Origin: Raphanus sativus
Taxonomy: Eukaryota; Streptophyta; Magnoliopsida; Brassicales; Brassicaceae
Length of the DNA: 64,000 bases
Reading direction: 5' to 3'
Assembly: GCF_000801105.2 (NCBI RefSeq)
Contig: NC_079518.1
Span: 25,214,800-25,278,799 of the forward strand
Shown here: positions 11,464 to 22,699 of the stretch, piece after piece
Position numbering within the stretch: position 1 is the stretch's first letter
Layout of the letters: every line of letters starts with the position of its first letter
Position numbers and translations under genes: made by a program
The notes under the pieces: model-generated
Told to the model about the DNA's origin: nothing
Seen by the model: the letters and a program-made list of their open reading frames with translations, nothing else
Database searches by the model: none

Positions 11464-12712
11464 TGTAAAATAGAATAGAATATGATAATATTATTGTGTT
11501 GTGTTTGATAAGAGAATACAAGATACATATATAGTGCTAACATTAACATAATGTTGACACTAGATAATGTTAACTTTCCTAAACACGTATTGGAAATATG
11601 CTAAAAATATATTGAGGTTGACTTGCTCTTCAAGTCTTTCCTTTTAGTTTTCAGGGTCTTCATGGGTTTCACGGGCTTCACAATCTTGGTCCGTAAGATA
11701 CACATCTTCCGGTCCGACATATCTCTAATACTCCCCCGCACGACAAACGTGGGATGCAACACGCAAATCTGCAACCACAAAGAAGACCACGTATGTCGTG
11801 GATACTATATCGAGGAAAACAAATCAGTAGATTCCTTCGGGAATGAACTTCAACTTAGACAAGGAGGATGAAAACTTCAGCTCTTCTTTGGTCTTGACAA
11901 TGGGAATACATCCCGTGGGCGCAACTGCAGCTCCAAAAACGATCGTCCTATAACCTGGACAGTCCATACATTGGACTAAAAAATTGACCTAAAACTTGAA
12001 CGTTCTACTAGAACTCCCCCGTAATGGTTAAACTATAACCCATAATATTCCAAACTATGGAATAACAAACATCTTAAGAAATTCTAAACTATAGAAAATC
12101 TTAGATAAAAAAAAAAAAAAACCCATGTGAAAACCACAATCCCTTAACAGTACTAAAACTCTCAATCATTCTTTTCCACTCACCCGATCAAAACAATAAA
12201 TATTAAAGGAAAGAACTTTAAACAAAATCCCTTATAACGTACTAAAACAAAACCCTAATACTTTTATTAAGAGTAACTAAAAAAAACGTGAGAGATCTTG
12301 ACATATATTTTGACGTCTTCATCTGGATCATCGTCACTGGTATCTTCTTGATCATCGTCAACACCACCGATGATCATAGTTATCAAATCTTAAAACTTGC
12401 GGAAGCTTTAATTTTGATCCCTAAAAATCGACTGCTCTGATACCATGTAAAATAGAATAGAATATGATAATATTATTGTGTTGTGTTTGATAAGAGAATA
12501 CAAGATACATATATAGTGCTAACATTAACATAATGTTGACACTAGATAATGTTAACTTTCCTAAACACGTATTGGAAATATGCTAAAAATATATTGAGGT
12601 TGACTTGCTCTTCAAGTCTTTCCTTTTAGTTTTCAGGGTCTTCATGGGTTTCACGGGCTTCACAATCTTGGTCCGTAAGATACACATCTTCCGGTCCGAC
12701 ATATCTCTAATA
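11464..12712 (-). mobile_element. TRIM retrotransposon with apparently identical 267-bp LTRs
   Basis: Direct repeats at 11464-11730 and 12446-12712 look identical base for base by eye. On the minus strand, the 12-base primer-binding site TGGTATCAGAGC (initiator-Met tRNA type) follows the upstream LTR directly (12434-12445). A purine tract TGCGGGGGAG (11731-11740) precedes the downstream LTR. The 703-bp interior has no coding capacity, so this is a terminal-repeat retrotransposon in miniature. LTR ends are TATTAG...TTTACA, with a non-canonical first dinucleotide. The target duplication is TGAAA (12713-12717) against TCAAA (11459-11463). It interrupts an isoamylase exon exactly between the codons for Phe and Asn of AAFNAH. 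Confidence 0.9.
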
Positions 12713-14414
12713 TGAAAGCCGCATAGACGTCTTGGCCGCTTACACCATCATGGAGCCTACCAAGAACAATCACATTTACTAAACTGAAATGCGACAACTC
12801 GCCTCTATTACTAGTTAGAAGCGAGCTAAACGAGAATGAGAGATCTTTGTCCTTACGTGAAAGCTAGGAAAGTGCTCTCATGATTCTCCCATTGATCTTC
12901 ATGCCATGTAATGTCGCCCTTCAGACAAAAAAAACATTACACATTAGAGTACCACTAAGATTCAAGCAGCACATGTAAACGAGCGGGTACAATTTGTTAC
13001 ATCGTTGAGGAAATTTTCGTGCTTGAATATATGGTGTAAATGTCGGAACTTGATCACCTCTGAGAAAAACCTGAAATGGTTCTGCCTCCTCGCATCGAGC
13101 TGGGTAAAAGAAAGACATCATATAAACATTAAGGAAATAATCCATAATAAACAAAATATGTAAGACTTGCCTCATTCCACTGGAAATTGTTTAGAGCAGT
13201 ATCATGTCCGTAGCTATTGTTATTACCATCTCGGCCGGGTATGTCCATATTCGTCTCCCATTAGCATCATTGGTGTTCCCTGTTCATTAATAAAGTTTCG
13301 GTATCATATAAGATTTGTTAACAGTATGTATGTTGACAATAGATTTACCTGAGAAATCATCAAAGCTAAATGAAAATTCTTCATTTGTCGAGTACGTAAG
13401 GAATTGATGTAAGGATCACCAGTTTCCCCTACCAAGAAACATAGTATAAACTTGAGTTAAAGTTTGACCACCGCTACCATGCAGATGTTTTTAACTTTTT
13501 AAAGTAAATATTTGTTTTATACAAAATAATGGTATTTATTTTTGACATTTATATGTATTAACTAATTGTATAAATATAATATTTTAAAACACACTAATTT
13601 CATAGTTTATATTGAATATTTTTGTGAACCATTAACTGTATCACCCATATTTGTTTTTGTCATCAACGTAATACAGACTCAACTAAGAATCTGTGGCATA
13701 TCATCCATATTTCTTTTGTCACCAATATTTCTTATCATATATTTATCTTATTAGATTTATATTGGCTTATTATTTATCTGAAATATGCTTAAAATAGTAC
13801 ATTGACAGACTAATTTATATTATATTTATATATTACATAAATTGACTATCTATATTTTACAATTTAAATAAATATAACTTCATATTTATGTTTTGATCAT
13901 GTTTTTTGTCTTGTGTATGTTTTTACATTTGTAAGAGCGTAAAAATGTGTAAATATATTATTTTGATCATGGTTTTAACCCGGATATTTACTTTAGTTAA
14001 ATAGAAGCCTAAAATGCAAAATTATAAGAACAAATATGCATATGCTAAATCAACGGCACATTATAGGAAGTTTTTGTATTTCCCTCCCAAAAAGATGATC
14101 ATGACTTTCAATAACTGGTTCAGTTTTTAATAATAGAGAATATTTTTAAAATTATGCATGTTCAAAAATAATAGTTTGTTAAGAATAGAAATAAGGTTTA
14201 TCGAAATATACAAACACTTAACAATAACTCTCAAGAATATATAAATAAACACATATAAATGAATCTTTGTATTAAATTTGGTAAATAATTATAATGGTGT
14301 ATATAATATATTTATATTGGTGAATAAGAAGAATTTGTTCAAATAAAAAAAAAAGGAAACAGAATAATAATGTGGGTGAGGGGGAGGACGAGTGAGACAA
14401 GTATAACTTATATA

Positions 14415-14710
14415 TCTATACTATTATTTGAGAAGTAAATTTGCTTATGTGTTATACTCTCCATAGTTTTAGATTATTTTGCTTATTAGTCAAATTCTCC
14501 ATAAATAATTTTAGTAATTTATTTGATAATTTATCATTATCATCTTTAAATAACTTGTAGTTATTTATCTGATAATTTATTATTATCTCAAAATGAATAA
14601 AAAAATTTAACGATAATATCAAATTTATATTTATATTATATTTAATTAAGTAATATTAAAATATTATATATGTATATTTTATATTTGGTTTAATAATATT
14701 AAACCAAAAT

Positions 14711-14769
<59 letters not shown>

Positions 14770-15285
14770 AATCATCTATATTTTAAAATAAATTTCTTCG
14801 AACAATCAAAATCCCTCTCATTATGATAATTTCTGAAATATTAGCAAATAATTCAAAACTATTTATAGTATTATTTGCAGAGTGAAAATTAGAGCATTTA
14901 AAATCTCTATTATCCTTATTAATAAATAATTATATTGGATTTTAACAGATAATTACCCATGAATTATTAACAAATTTTATTAATTTGATAATCATCATTA
15001 TCTAAAAAGATTCTACATTATGTTATCTAAAAATATTTTACATCATAATAGTTTAAAATAAATAAATCCATGTATATAATTTTGTGAATATATGAATTTT
15101 AATGTTTATTTATGTAATAACGGTATTTTATTAAATTAAGCTTTATATATATAAAAAATCTAATATTTAATTAATTAATAAATATTTCAATAGCATGATT
15201 AATTTATTTTAATGGTTGTTGATAATGTATCTATTAATATTTTTTGTATAATTATTAAACCCGCAAGTGCGGGCAAAACACCTAG
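14415..15285 (+). mobile_element. Non-autonomous Helitron
   Basis: Starts TCTATACTATTATTTGAG directly after an A and ends with hairpin CCCGCAAGTGCGGG (15260-15273), then CTAG followed by T. These are the 5'-TC, 3'-hairpin, CTRR and A/T-insertion rules of Helitrons. 871 bp, AT-rich, no open frame. It lies in an intron of the isoamylase remnant (between exons 15618 and 13428). Confidence 0.85.
14717..14766. repeat. (TA)n microsatellite
   Basis: About 25 TA dinucleotides inside the Helitron at 14415-15285. Confidence 0.95.
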
Positions 15286-16979
15286 TTGTTACATAAATAT
15301 TCTGTTTATATTATTGATGTGCACTAATATATATAGTATTGATATGCAACAGGTAAGTTAAAATATTTATACTGAATATTAATTTTGGAAAAGACATGAA
15401 GCATAGAGTTAGGAGTAATTAATTATTACTTCATTAATTTTAGAAATGACAAGAATTATTCAAAGATAAGTTCATTTAATTACTTCATTAGTATATAATT
15501 GTAAATAAGTTACAAGTATAAGTGATACTTTTTATTTGTAATTCTATTTTAATAGTATATATATGTATACATATTGAAATAAGAAACTTCAGTGTTGTGA
15601 TTAACTTATAATTATACCTTCAAAACCATAGTTCCGGCTAAGATTGTCGTTCGATCCATCATTTCCTCCTTCTCCATTGTGGTCATTGCGCTATAAATTA
15701 AAGAAGAGATGTAAAGCATAGACTCAATCTACGCTTCAATATCATTACATGAGAAATCAAAGTACCTTAGACTCGTATGTTACAAGATCTCGTAATGTGA
15801 ATCCATCATGCGCAGTTATGAAATTTACACTGTGGTAAGGCTTCCGCTGGCAAACCTATATATGAGAAGTAACTGGGACTGCTTGGTTTTAGCCTTGAAA
15901 AAGAAAAATTAATAACTTGACAGTATCTTACCTGGTAAATATATCAGAAGATCCTGCAATCCGAGTAGCAAAACTTCCTTTCATACCATAGTCACCCTAA
16001 GAATATGGAAAATTAGAGTTTTTCTGCAGTAAGTCTACTTATAACTTCATTGTTATACCTTGATAAATCTTCTAACATCATCCCTGTACACCCCATTCCA
16101 GTCAGCCCACCTGAATTTGATTCAGCAGTTACATAGAGTTGATTATCATATCACAGATGAATGAGAGGAACTACCAAGTATAGTGTTTGATTGTGAAAGT
16201 GACTTAAATATCTATACACTAGTAAAAAGCCAAATTTATTTAGCCGGGCGAAAATCACATTCGTTCGATATGCTTTTTAAGATAGATAAAATCTTTAGTG
16301 AAATAAGGATGTTTTCCTTAAAAGAAAAGGAATATTAGGGTTTAAGACTTGTATTAATAGAGTCTAAGAGATTGTTAATTTTTCATTTACATAATCACAA
16401 TAAAAACCTAAAACAGATATTTACCTCAATCATATTTCTCTCTTTTAAATTATTTATTTTAGTTAATTCACTTTTGTTCACAAACATATATTTCCTCCGT
16501 GTAATTTTAGTTGTCGTTTTAGATTTGTGTAAGTTTTAGGTGTGAGTACACCTAAAACCAAGCAGGCTAAAGTAAATTAAAAAAATAACAAAAAAATAAC
16601 ATATAAGAATATTTTTTGCATAGAAAACAAACAAAACTTATTTTGAAACGAAAATTTTACTCTAAATCGAATAATATTATCTAGCTAAAACAGTTACCTA
16701 TCCCTACTTGGAAACCTTCAGACATGATTTTCACAATCCCAAGGCTCTGCAATTAATTTACATCTTGACAGAACGGGATCCATGGCTATTTCCTGAATCA
16801 TTAAGCAATTTCAAAACGAATATGCTTGTGACTACCATTATATCTGGATAATAGTATAATACACATTCAACATACCCTAATGAGTGGGGGAGCATCGAGT
16901 CGAGATCCATCTGTGTCACGGCACAACACACCAGCAAGATCAAATCGGAAACCATCCACGTGATACTCTGTGACCCTTA

Positions 16980-17346
16980 GGGGGATGTATTCAACTGAGA
17001 GTTTCAGGTGATTTGTATTAAAATGACAAATCCACTATTATTCAAACATGAATTTTAAAAACTCATTTAAAATCCACTGTTATTAAACTTGACATTTCGT
17101 AAAGTACTCTGAAATCCACTGTTATTGAAAATATTTTAAGTTGTGGGATTTTAAAGTTTTGAGGTGATTTTAGGGTGTTTGGGTGGAGTTTCTTAGTTAA
17201 AATAAATAAAACTCAAATCCCATTGTTTTAGGTGATATTCTAGAGTACTTTAACAAAAATCACCTAAATCTCTGCAACTTATTAAAATCATCTAAAACTC
17301 CATTAAAAATCAAATCACATCAAATGCTAAATTGAATACATCCCCC
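16980..17346. mobile_element. GGGGGATGTATTCAA-type MITE
   Basis: Ends are inverted repeats: GGGGGATGTATTCAA on the left, and its complement TTGAATACATCCCCC on the right. They are flanked by TTA on the left and TAA on the right, so the target duplication is either TA or the flank is part of the inverted repeat. The 367-bp interior has AT-rich, partly palindromic sequence (AAATCCACTGTTATT repeats). It abuts the isoamylase exon, whose sequence ends at 16976, and marks the point where the gene is broken. Confidence 0.75.
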
Positions 17347-17544
17347 TAAAAGATTCATTTGTTCTTTATTATTAGGGTTTTAGTATAGGGAGAATTACCA
17401 ATTGTGACTCAAAACTTGGAGTCAAACCCAAAAGAGTACCCCAACTTGGGTCAAAGGCAAAAGTAACTTAAAAGGCTATTGAAATTACAACTATCTCCTT
17501 GTGAACAAACAAAAAAACGGATTTTTTTTTACGTTTCTACCCCT

Positions 17545-18075
17545 CGCAAGTCGTCTGTAAACAGACGACTTGAAAATAAGTCGTCCAGACGACTTTAAGT
17601 TAAGTCGTCTGGACAGTTATTCTTAAACATAATTTAAAAATTTTGTAAAAAATATTTTGATAAGTGAAAAATTGGAATTATGTAATTAACATATGTCTTA
17701 AGAGATATAAATTAATATATAACAAATTTCAATTGTTTTCAGCCCAGATGAGTGAAAGTAGTGAGTCATGATATTCTTTAGTTTATGTTTCATCAACATA
17801 TGTTGTAGTATTGTATGTGTTCTTAGGGTTAGATTTTGGAAAGCATTAAAACCGTTTTTGAAAATTTTTAAAATTACCTAGGCGTGTTCGTTTCTGTGTA
17901 TAGTAAACACTATTGAAGTATAATTTGATTTTATAACGTGGTTAGTAAGTTAATTTAGTCATTTTAGTTTAGGGGTTCATTTTAGGGTATTGGACGACTT
18001 AATATTTAGTCTTCTGTTCCCAGACGACTAAATATTAGGTCGTCTGATGTACATTATCAGCCAGAATAAGTCGTC
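17545..18075. repeat. Scattered AAGTCGTCTGG motifs in KI-1 5' region
   Basis: Clusters of AAGTCGTCT and its complement AGACGACTT at 17545-17620 and 17990-18075, upstream of the gene's telo-box-rich leader. They belong to the same motif family as the intronic arrays. Confidence 0.85.
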
Positions 18076-18259
18076 TAAACCGGACCAAACCTTAAAGTTT
18101 ACCAATGTACTTTTAAAGCTAACCGGATTATTTACCCAATATATAAGGTGATTTTTTTTTTTTTTTTTTCATTTTCCGCGAACAGAAACCCTAACAGTTC
18201 TCTCTCACCGGCGATATCAAAGGCGATTCGAATTCCCACTATTTCCGAACAACCATCGT

Positions 18260-18548
18260 TCTCAACGTCGGCTATCTATCTCACTTCATTCTCACCGTTG
18301 TCGCCGCAGCTTCTTCTAACCCTAGCGCCGCCGATTCCTCTAAACCCTAGCGCCCCCGCTTCCACTATTTCCGAACAAACCGTCGCCCTCGCCACCGTGC
18401 TCACCAACGTTCTCACCGCCGCTTACTCTAAACACTAGCTAGCACCGCCGTTTCTTCTAAACCCTAGCGCCGCCGCTTCTTCTAAACCCTAGCGCCGCCG
18501 CTTCTTCTCTGTAAACCGTAGCGCCGTTTCTCTGTAAACCCTAACGCC
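18260..18548 (+). promoter_or_regulatory. Telo-box-like AAACCCTAGCGCC repeat leader of KI-1 gene
   Basis: At least seven copies of a degenerate unit (CTTCTTCTAAACCCTAGCGCC and variants AACCCTAGCGCC, GTAAACCCTAACGCC) precede the first coding exon. The region is GC-rich in an AT-rich setting. A consensus splice donor GGTAAGTC at 18549-18556 and an acceptor TTTTTTCAG at 18631-18639 suggest a leader intron, with coding starting at 18652. The AAACCCTA core is the telo-box known from plant translation-gene promoters. KI-2 has the equivalent region on the minus strand at 39715-40060. Confidence 0.6.
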
Positions 18549-18714
18549 GGTAAGTCATCAAACTCGTGGAAAAGATGAACATAAAACGTTGTCTCTTTCA
18601 ATTTACTCATTCTCACCGTTTCACGTTTATTTTTTCAGATCTATAACCACAATGACGAGTACTCGAACTCCTTCTGCGACTAATCAGGTCCGCTTGAAAT
18701 TTTTCTACTGGAAG

Positions 18715-18870
18715 ACTTGTAAGTAAGTCGTCTGGAAAGTCTTCAACCTGGACGACTTAGTACGTCCATTTGGAAGACTTTCCAGACGACTTAAATATAA
18801 GTCGTCAACTAAGTCGTCCAGTTGGACGACTTTCTAGACGACTTATATTTAAGTCGTCTACTAAGTCGTC
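18715..18870. repeat. GTCGTC palindromic array, KI-1 intron 1
   Basis: Alternating TAAGTCGTCTGG, CTTCCAG/CTGGAAG and CCAGACGACTTA blocks fill most of the intron between exons 18687 and 18944. Confidence 0.9.
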
Positions 18871-19816
18871 TGGAGTAACAATTAAGGCGTGATTGATTTA
18901 GCTTGTGTTCTGACTTCTATTGTTGTCTTTGATTATTTTGCAGACAAAAAGGATGGATATTCCAGAACTCCCCCGTAGGTTATACACATTAGGGGAAGAG
19001 CCAGAACCCCACAATAGCATTTCGTATCATACGGATAACACGAAGTTGCATACTGCTCTTAGGGAAGCTCTCACTGATGCTGAATTTGAAGAGCTCAAGG
19101 AGTCGAGATTGGGAGTTTTCATCAAGTTCAAGGAGCAGGGATTTGGTTGGGCTTCAAGGCTGGTTCACCACTTGCTCGGTTTAAAGCTGGACATTAAGAA
19201 GAAGTACGAGATGTGGTGTCTCGTTGGTCCAGAACCTGCGAGGTTTTCACTGTTAGAGTTTGAAAACATCACTGGTCTAAACTGCGACTACATCGAGGAC
19301 CTTGAGACACCAGAATGTGAAGTTACCCCACAGATGGTTTCTTTCTGGGAGATGATGGGAGTTCATCGGGAAGCTGGGCCAAGTACTGATCAGATAATAG
19401 CAGCACTGAAGAGATGCGGGGATTGGTCCAGGGAAGATCGCAAGCGACTCGCGTACCTTTCCATCTTCACTGGATTCATTGAAGGGAAAAAGTTCTCAAG
19501 CGCTACACGAGCTACTCTCGCAAGGCTAGTGATGGATTTAGAAAGGTTTGAGAATTATCCATGGGGGAGAGTCGCGTTTAAGGTGCTGATGGACTCTTTG
19601 TGGAACAAAGATATTACTGGCTGTTACACCGTGGATGGCTTTATACAAGTTCTTCAGGTCTGGGCGTACGAAGCTATTCCGGGATTGGGTGCTAGTATTG
19701 GTCTACCCAGAGCAAACAGTCCGTCTCCACCGATTCTGGCTTACGACGGCAGCAGAGGCCGCAGATTCATGAAAGCTGCTATCTTGAGTCAGGTACCTTT
19801 CCATCTTCACTTAATT

Positions 19817-20190
19817 AAGTCGTCCGGAAGGTCTTCCAGCTGGACGACTTAGTAGACGACTTATTATAAGTCGTCTGGAAGGTCTTCCAGCTGGACGACT
19901 TAGTAGACGACTTATTATAAGTCGTCTGGAAGGTCTTCCAGCTGGACGACTTAGTAGACGACTTATTATAAGTCGTCTGGAAGGTCTTCCAGCTGGACGA
20001 CTTAGTAGACGACTTATTATAAGTCGTCTGGAAGGTCTTCCAGCTGGACGACTTAGTAGACGACTTATTATAAGTCGTCTGGAAGGTCGTCCAGCTGGAC
20101 GACTTAGTAGACGACTTATAATAAGTCGTCTGGAAGGTCGTCCAGCTGGACGACTTAGTTGACGACTTATAATTAAGTCGTCTATTTAGT
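19817..20190. repeat. 51-bp tandem array, KI-1 intron 2
   Basis: Seven units start at 19819, 19870, 19921, 19972, 20023, 20074 and 20125, an exact 51-base period. Each unit joins AAGTCGTCTGGAAGGTC, TTCCAGCTGGACGACTTA and GTAGACGACTTATTAT and is internally palindromic (CTGGAAG/CTTCCAG, GTCGTC/GACGAC). Units are nearly identical; the last two carry GGTCGTCCAG in place of GGTCTTCCAG. Confidence 0.97.
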
Positions 20191-21104
20191 ATTTTGTTTC
20201 AAATATCTAACTCGATTCTTCTTCTATTTACTGCAGACCCGCGTGATCAACTTTGTTGAGAAGGACATTAGTGAAATGTGGCCAAAATGGGACTCTGAGG
20301 TTGATGACGTGCCCGCGGAGAACATCATTAAAGTGATGTATGATCGGAGACCGTGGAAGTGGACCATGGATTGCTGGGAAGTCACTGGTACAAAACCCAA
20401 GTTTGTGACTCCATCGAAAAGAGCCAAAGAGATGGTTGTGGAGGAGGTGGAGGAAGACAATCAGAGACCTCGGAAGAAAGCTCGTAAAGAGGCTCCTAAA
20501 GAGGCTCCTAAAGAGGCTAGAGAAGAGGCTCCTACAGAGGCTACAGAAGAGGCTACAGAAGAGGCTAGAGAAGAGGCTAGTTGGGTGACCAGAGAGGAGT
20601 TAGAAAACATGTTCAAGGACTTAGGTGACATGATGAAAGAGGGGTTTAAGAAGTGCATCAGGGAGATTAGGAAGATCTCCGATAGATTGGAAGCTGTGGA
20701 GAAGAAGGTTGGTGTCACCAATCAGGCTACCCCTCAAGCCCCAGAAACCGGGGTTAGTAAAAAACACCCTACCCCACAAGCCCCAGAAACCGGGGCTAGT
20801 AACAAACAGACTACTCCTCAAAAGGATCAGCCTCCACTTCAAACCAATCATCCTACTCCTCCCACCAGACAGCCTGCTCCTCAAAAGGCAAAGCCTACTC
20901 CTCAAAAGGCGAAACAGCCTGCTCCTCAAACTAAACAGCCTGCTCCTCAAACTAAACAGCCTGCTCCTCAAACGAAACAGCCTGCTCCTCAAACTAAACA
21001 GCCTGCTCCTCAGACGAAACAGCCTGCTCCTCAAACGAAAAAGCCTTCTCCACAAAAGAAACAGCCTTCTCCTCTGCCCAAAGAGGTTAATATCAAATCT
21101 TTAA

Positions 21105-21340
21105 GTCGTCTGGTCTTTGTATAGATTTGTAAATATATAAGTCGTCTGGAAGGTTTTCCAGCTGGACGACTTACAAATAAGTCGTCTGGAAGGTTTTCCA
21201 GCTGGAAAACCTTCCAGACGACTTATTTGTAAGTCGTCCAGCTGGAAAACCTTCCAGAAGACTTACAAATAAGTCGTCTGAACTCCAGCTGGAACCAAAT
21301 CCTCTCCCAACTTTTATTTAAGTCGTCCAGGGTTAACTTG
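21105..21340. repeat. GTCGTC palindromic array, KI-1 intron 3
   Basis: Blocks AAGTCGTCTGGAAGGTTTTC and the inverse GAAAACCTTCCAGACGACTT alternate. One perfect inverted pair centres near 21204. Confidence 0.9.
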
Positions 21341-22199
21341 TTCTCTTTTATTGCAGAGATTGTTGCCGGAGGATACAGCAGATGAGGCGATCTCGGTATA
21401 TAAGATCTTGCCGGAGGATAAAGCAGATGGTGTCACCTCCAAAGAGATTGTTCCTCTCACTTCCACTGACCAACCGAGCTTCGCTTCCAACGATCAACAA
21501 CCGAGCTTCGCTTCCACCGATCCAGCTTCAGCTTCAGAACCGAGCCTGGTTGTATTGGACCAAACAATGTTTCCGGAGCGAGCGAATGTGCTTCCTGGAT
21601 CACAACTTTACCCAGTCTTGGAGAGAACAGTATCTGGTCTTCAAAACATCGTCGTCTGATCACAATGGTTTAGGAAAAAATGCTACCTAGTGGGGCGGCG
21701 AGTTTGTATGACGGATCAATGCCTTCATTTTGCCAATCAAACAAGAAGTGGGGGGAGGACATTGATGATATCTATGCGCCACTGAACTTGGACAACAAAC
21801 ATTGGGTGGCTATTTGGATATCGATCCCTAAGAGGCACATAGTCGTCTGGGACAGCATTACCTTCAACTACCATACCAGAAAGATGGGATGAGATAATGG
21901 AGCCTTTTCTCGAGATGGTCCCTTATCTGATTGTGGAGTGCGGAGACCAGATGCATGGGTTGGAGCGATACACTTATGAGAGACTCCTCAAAGATGTACC
22001 CACGGCCAACAATGGTGATTGTGGCGTGTACGCTGCAAAGTACATTGAATGTCATGCTCTTGGGGTCCCCTTTAGCCCTAAAGACTTTGCTAGGTCCAAT
22101 GCGAAGACTATGAGGGATACTATGGCTTTGGCTATATGGACGGAGCTTGTTGATCAGCATCTGAAAGATAAATGAGGATGGTGGTATGTTTGTAAGGCA

Positions 22200-22569
22200 T
22201 GTATGATTAGATACACAAATCAATTTGTATAGATTTTTTAACTTGTATAGATTTTTTAACTTGTATAGATTTTTTAACTTGTATAGATACACAAATCAAT
22301 TTGTATATTTGAACTATTTGTATACACAAATCTATTTGTATATTTGAACTATTTGTTTACACAAATCTATTTGTATGTTTGTGGGCATGTATGATTTATT
22401 TTGATTTTTAAACTTGTATAGATTTTCTAACTTACAAATAAGTCGTCTGAAGGTTTTCCAGCTGGACGACTTACAAATAAGTCGTCTGGAAGGTTTTCCA
22501 GCTGGACGACTTACAATAAGTCGTCTGGAAGGTTTTCCAGCTGGGACGACTTACAAATAAGTCGTCTGG
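22200..22569. repeat. KI-1 3' flank: 18-bp repeats and GTCGTC array entering the gap
   Basis: After the stop at 22175 come three copies of an 18-bp unit (TTTTTTAACTTGTATAGA, 22224-22277). ACACAAATC(A/T)ATTTGTAT repeats follow to about 22375, then AAGTCGTCTGGAAGGTTTTC-type units from 22437 to the gap. Confidence 0.85.
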
Positions 22570-22669
22570 NNNNNNNNNNNNNNNNNNNNNNNNNNNNNNN
22601 NNNNNNNNNNNNNNNNNNNNNNNNNNNNNNNNNNNNNNNNNNNNNNNNNNNNNNNNNNNNNNNNNNNNN
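22570..22669. other. Assembly gap of 100 N
   Basis: Exactly 100 unknown bases, the usual placeholder for a gap of unknown size. It falls where the KI-1 GTCGTC array runs in, a place where repeat collapse or a false join is likely. Confidence 0.98.
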
Positions 22670-22699
22670 AAATGAGTACTGAAATGGAGTGACCATCAC

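Larger units (their letters stand above)
11217..16976 (-). pseudogene. ISA3: Isoamylase 3-like debranching enzyme, 3' half, disrupted
   Basis: Twelve exon segments on the minus strand read as the C-terminal half of a plastidial isoamylase (glycoside hydrolase 13; hydrolyses alpha-1,6 branches of starch): 16876-16976 ([19 protein letters not shown]), 16698-16792, 16059-16110 (WADWNGVYRDDVRRFIK), 15932-15996, 15766-15855 ([14 protein letters not shown]), 15618-15690, 13349-13428 ([16 protein letters not shown]), 13171-13279 (GTPMMLMGDEYGHTR), 13001-13099, 12857-12918 (GDITWHEDQW), 12708-12756 plus 11391-11463 (split by a TRIM), and 11217-11318 ([18 protein letters not shown], then the stop). 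GH13 signatures GFRFDLA and AHDG are visible. Lesions: the 5' exons are absent, exon 13171-13279 is shifted by a net +4 bases after HTR, exon 16698-16792 shifts and stops after EPWDC, and the TRIM splits an exon. Closest to Arabidopsis ISA3 by recollection. Confidence 0.88.
18652..22175 (+). pseudogene. DUF1985/ULP1-like cysteine protease gene (KI-1), frameshifted
   Basis: Four exons: 18652-18687 (MTSTRTPSATNQ), 18944-19792 (DUF1985; LGVFIKFKEQGFGWASRLVH, GPEPARFSLLEFENITGL), 20237-21085 and 21357-22175. Exon 3 codes WTMDCWEVTG, a Lys/Arg patch, EAPKEA-type acidic repeats, a short helical stretch, then about six QPAPQTK repeats. Exon 4 holds a C48 (ULP1/SENP-like) protease C-terminus: His in NKHWVAIW, Asp in VVWDSI and Cys in NGDCGVY form the expected catalytic triad. 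These enzymes process or remove SUMO in active relatives. Lesions: frame changes near 21567, at the A-run near 21675 and near 21885. The middle exons seen in KI-2 are missing: the text jumps from PSLVV to the MFRSER block. Introns 1-3 contain GTCGTC arrays. Confidence 0.85.
17388..22569 (+). mobile_element. KAONASHI-like MULE (KI-1) carrying ULP1-like gene
   Basis: The left terminus GGGAGAATTACCAATTGTGA is followed by ACTCAAAACTTGG, a poly-A/T tract and GTTTCTACCCCTCGCAAGTC. The same ordered blocks occur in inverted orientation at the right end of KI-2 (40640-40815), which defines this as a shared element terminus. Inside is a DUF1985/ULP1-like gene. In Arabidopsis the KAONASHI (KI) group of Mutator-like elements carries just such genes, and that is the basis for the name. 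The right terminus is not visible because the sequence enters a gap at 22570. No mudrA transposase is seen. Confidence 0.7.

Noticed and set aside
17545..17620. Terminal inverted repeats of KI-1
   Set aside because: The inverted GTCGTC pairs here are local palindromes of the array family; the true terminus is defined by alignment with KI-2 at 17388.
18148..18438. 96-codon frame as KI-1 N-terminus
   Set aside because: It crosses the telo-box repeat leader and a splice donor; the start at 18652 with in-phase exon joins fits the family better.
19817..20190. Regular palindromic repeats resembling a CRISPR array
   Set aside because: The genome is a plant nuclear one, there are no variable spacers (whole 51-bp units are identical), and the array sits in an intron of a transposon gene.
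20621..21104. Long frames opposite and beside exon 3 of KI-1 (Leu/Arg or Leu/Ser-rich)
   Set aside because: They are other-frame readings of the QPAPQTK and EAPKEA repeats.
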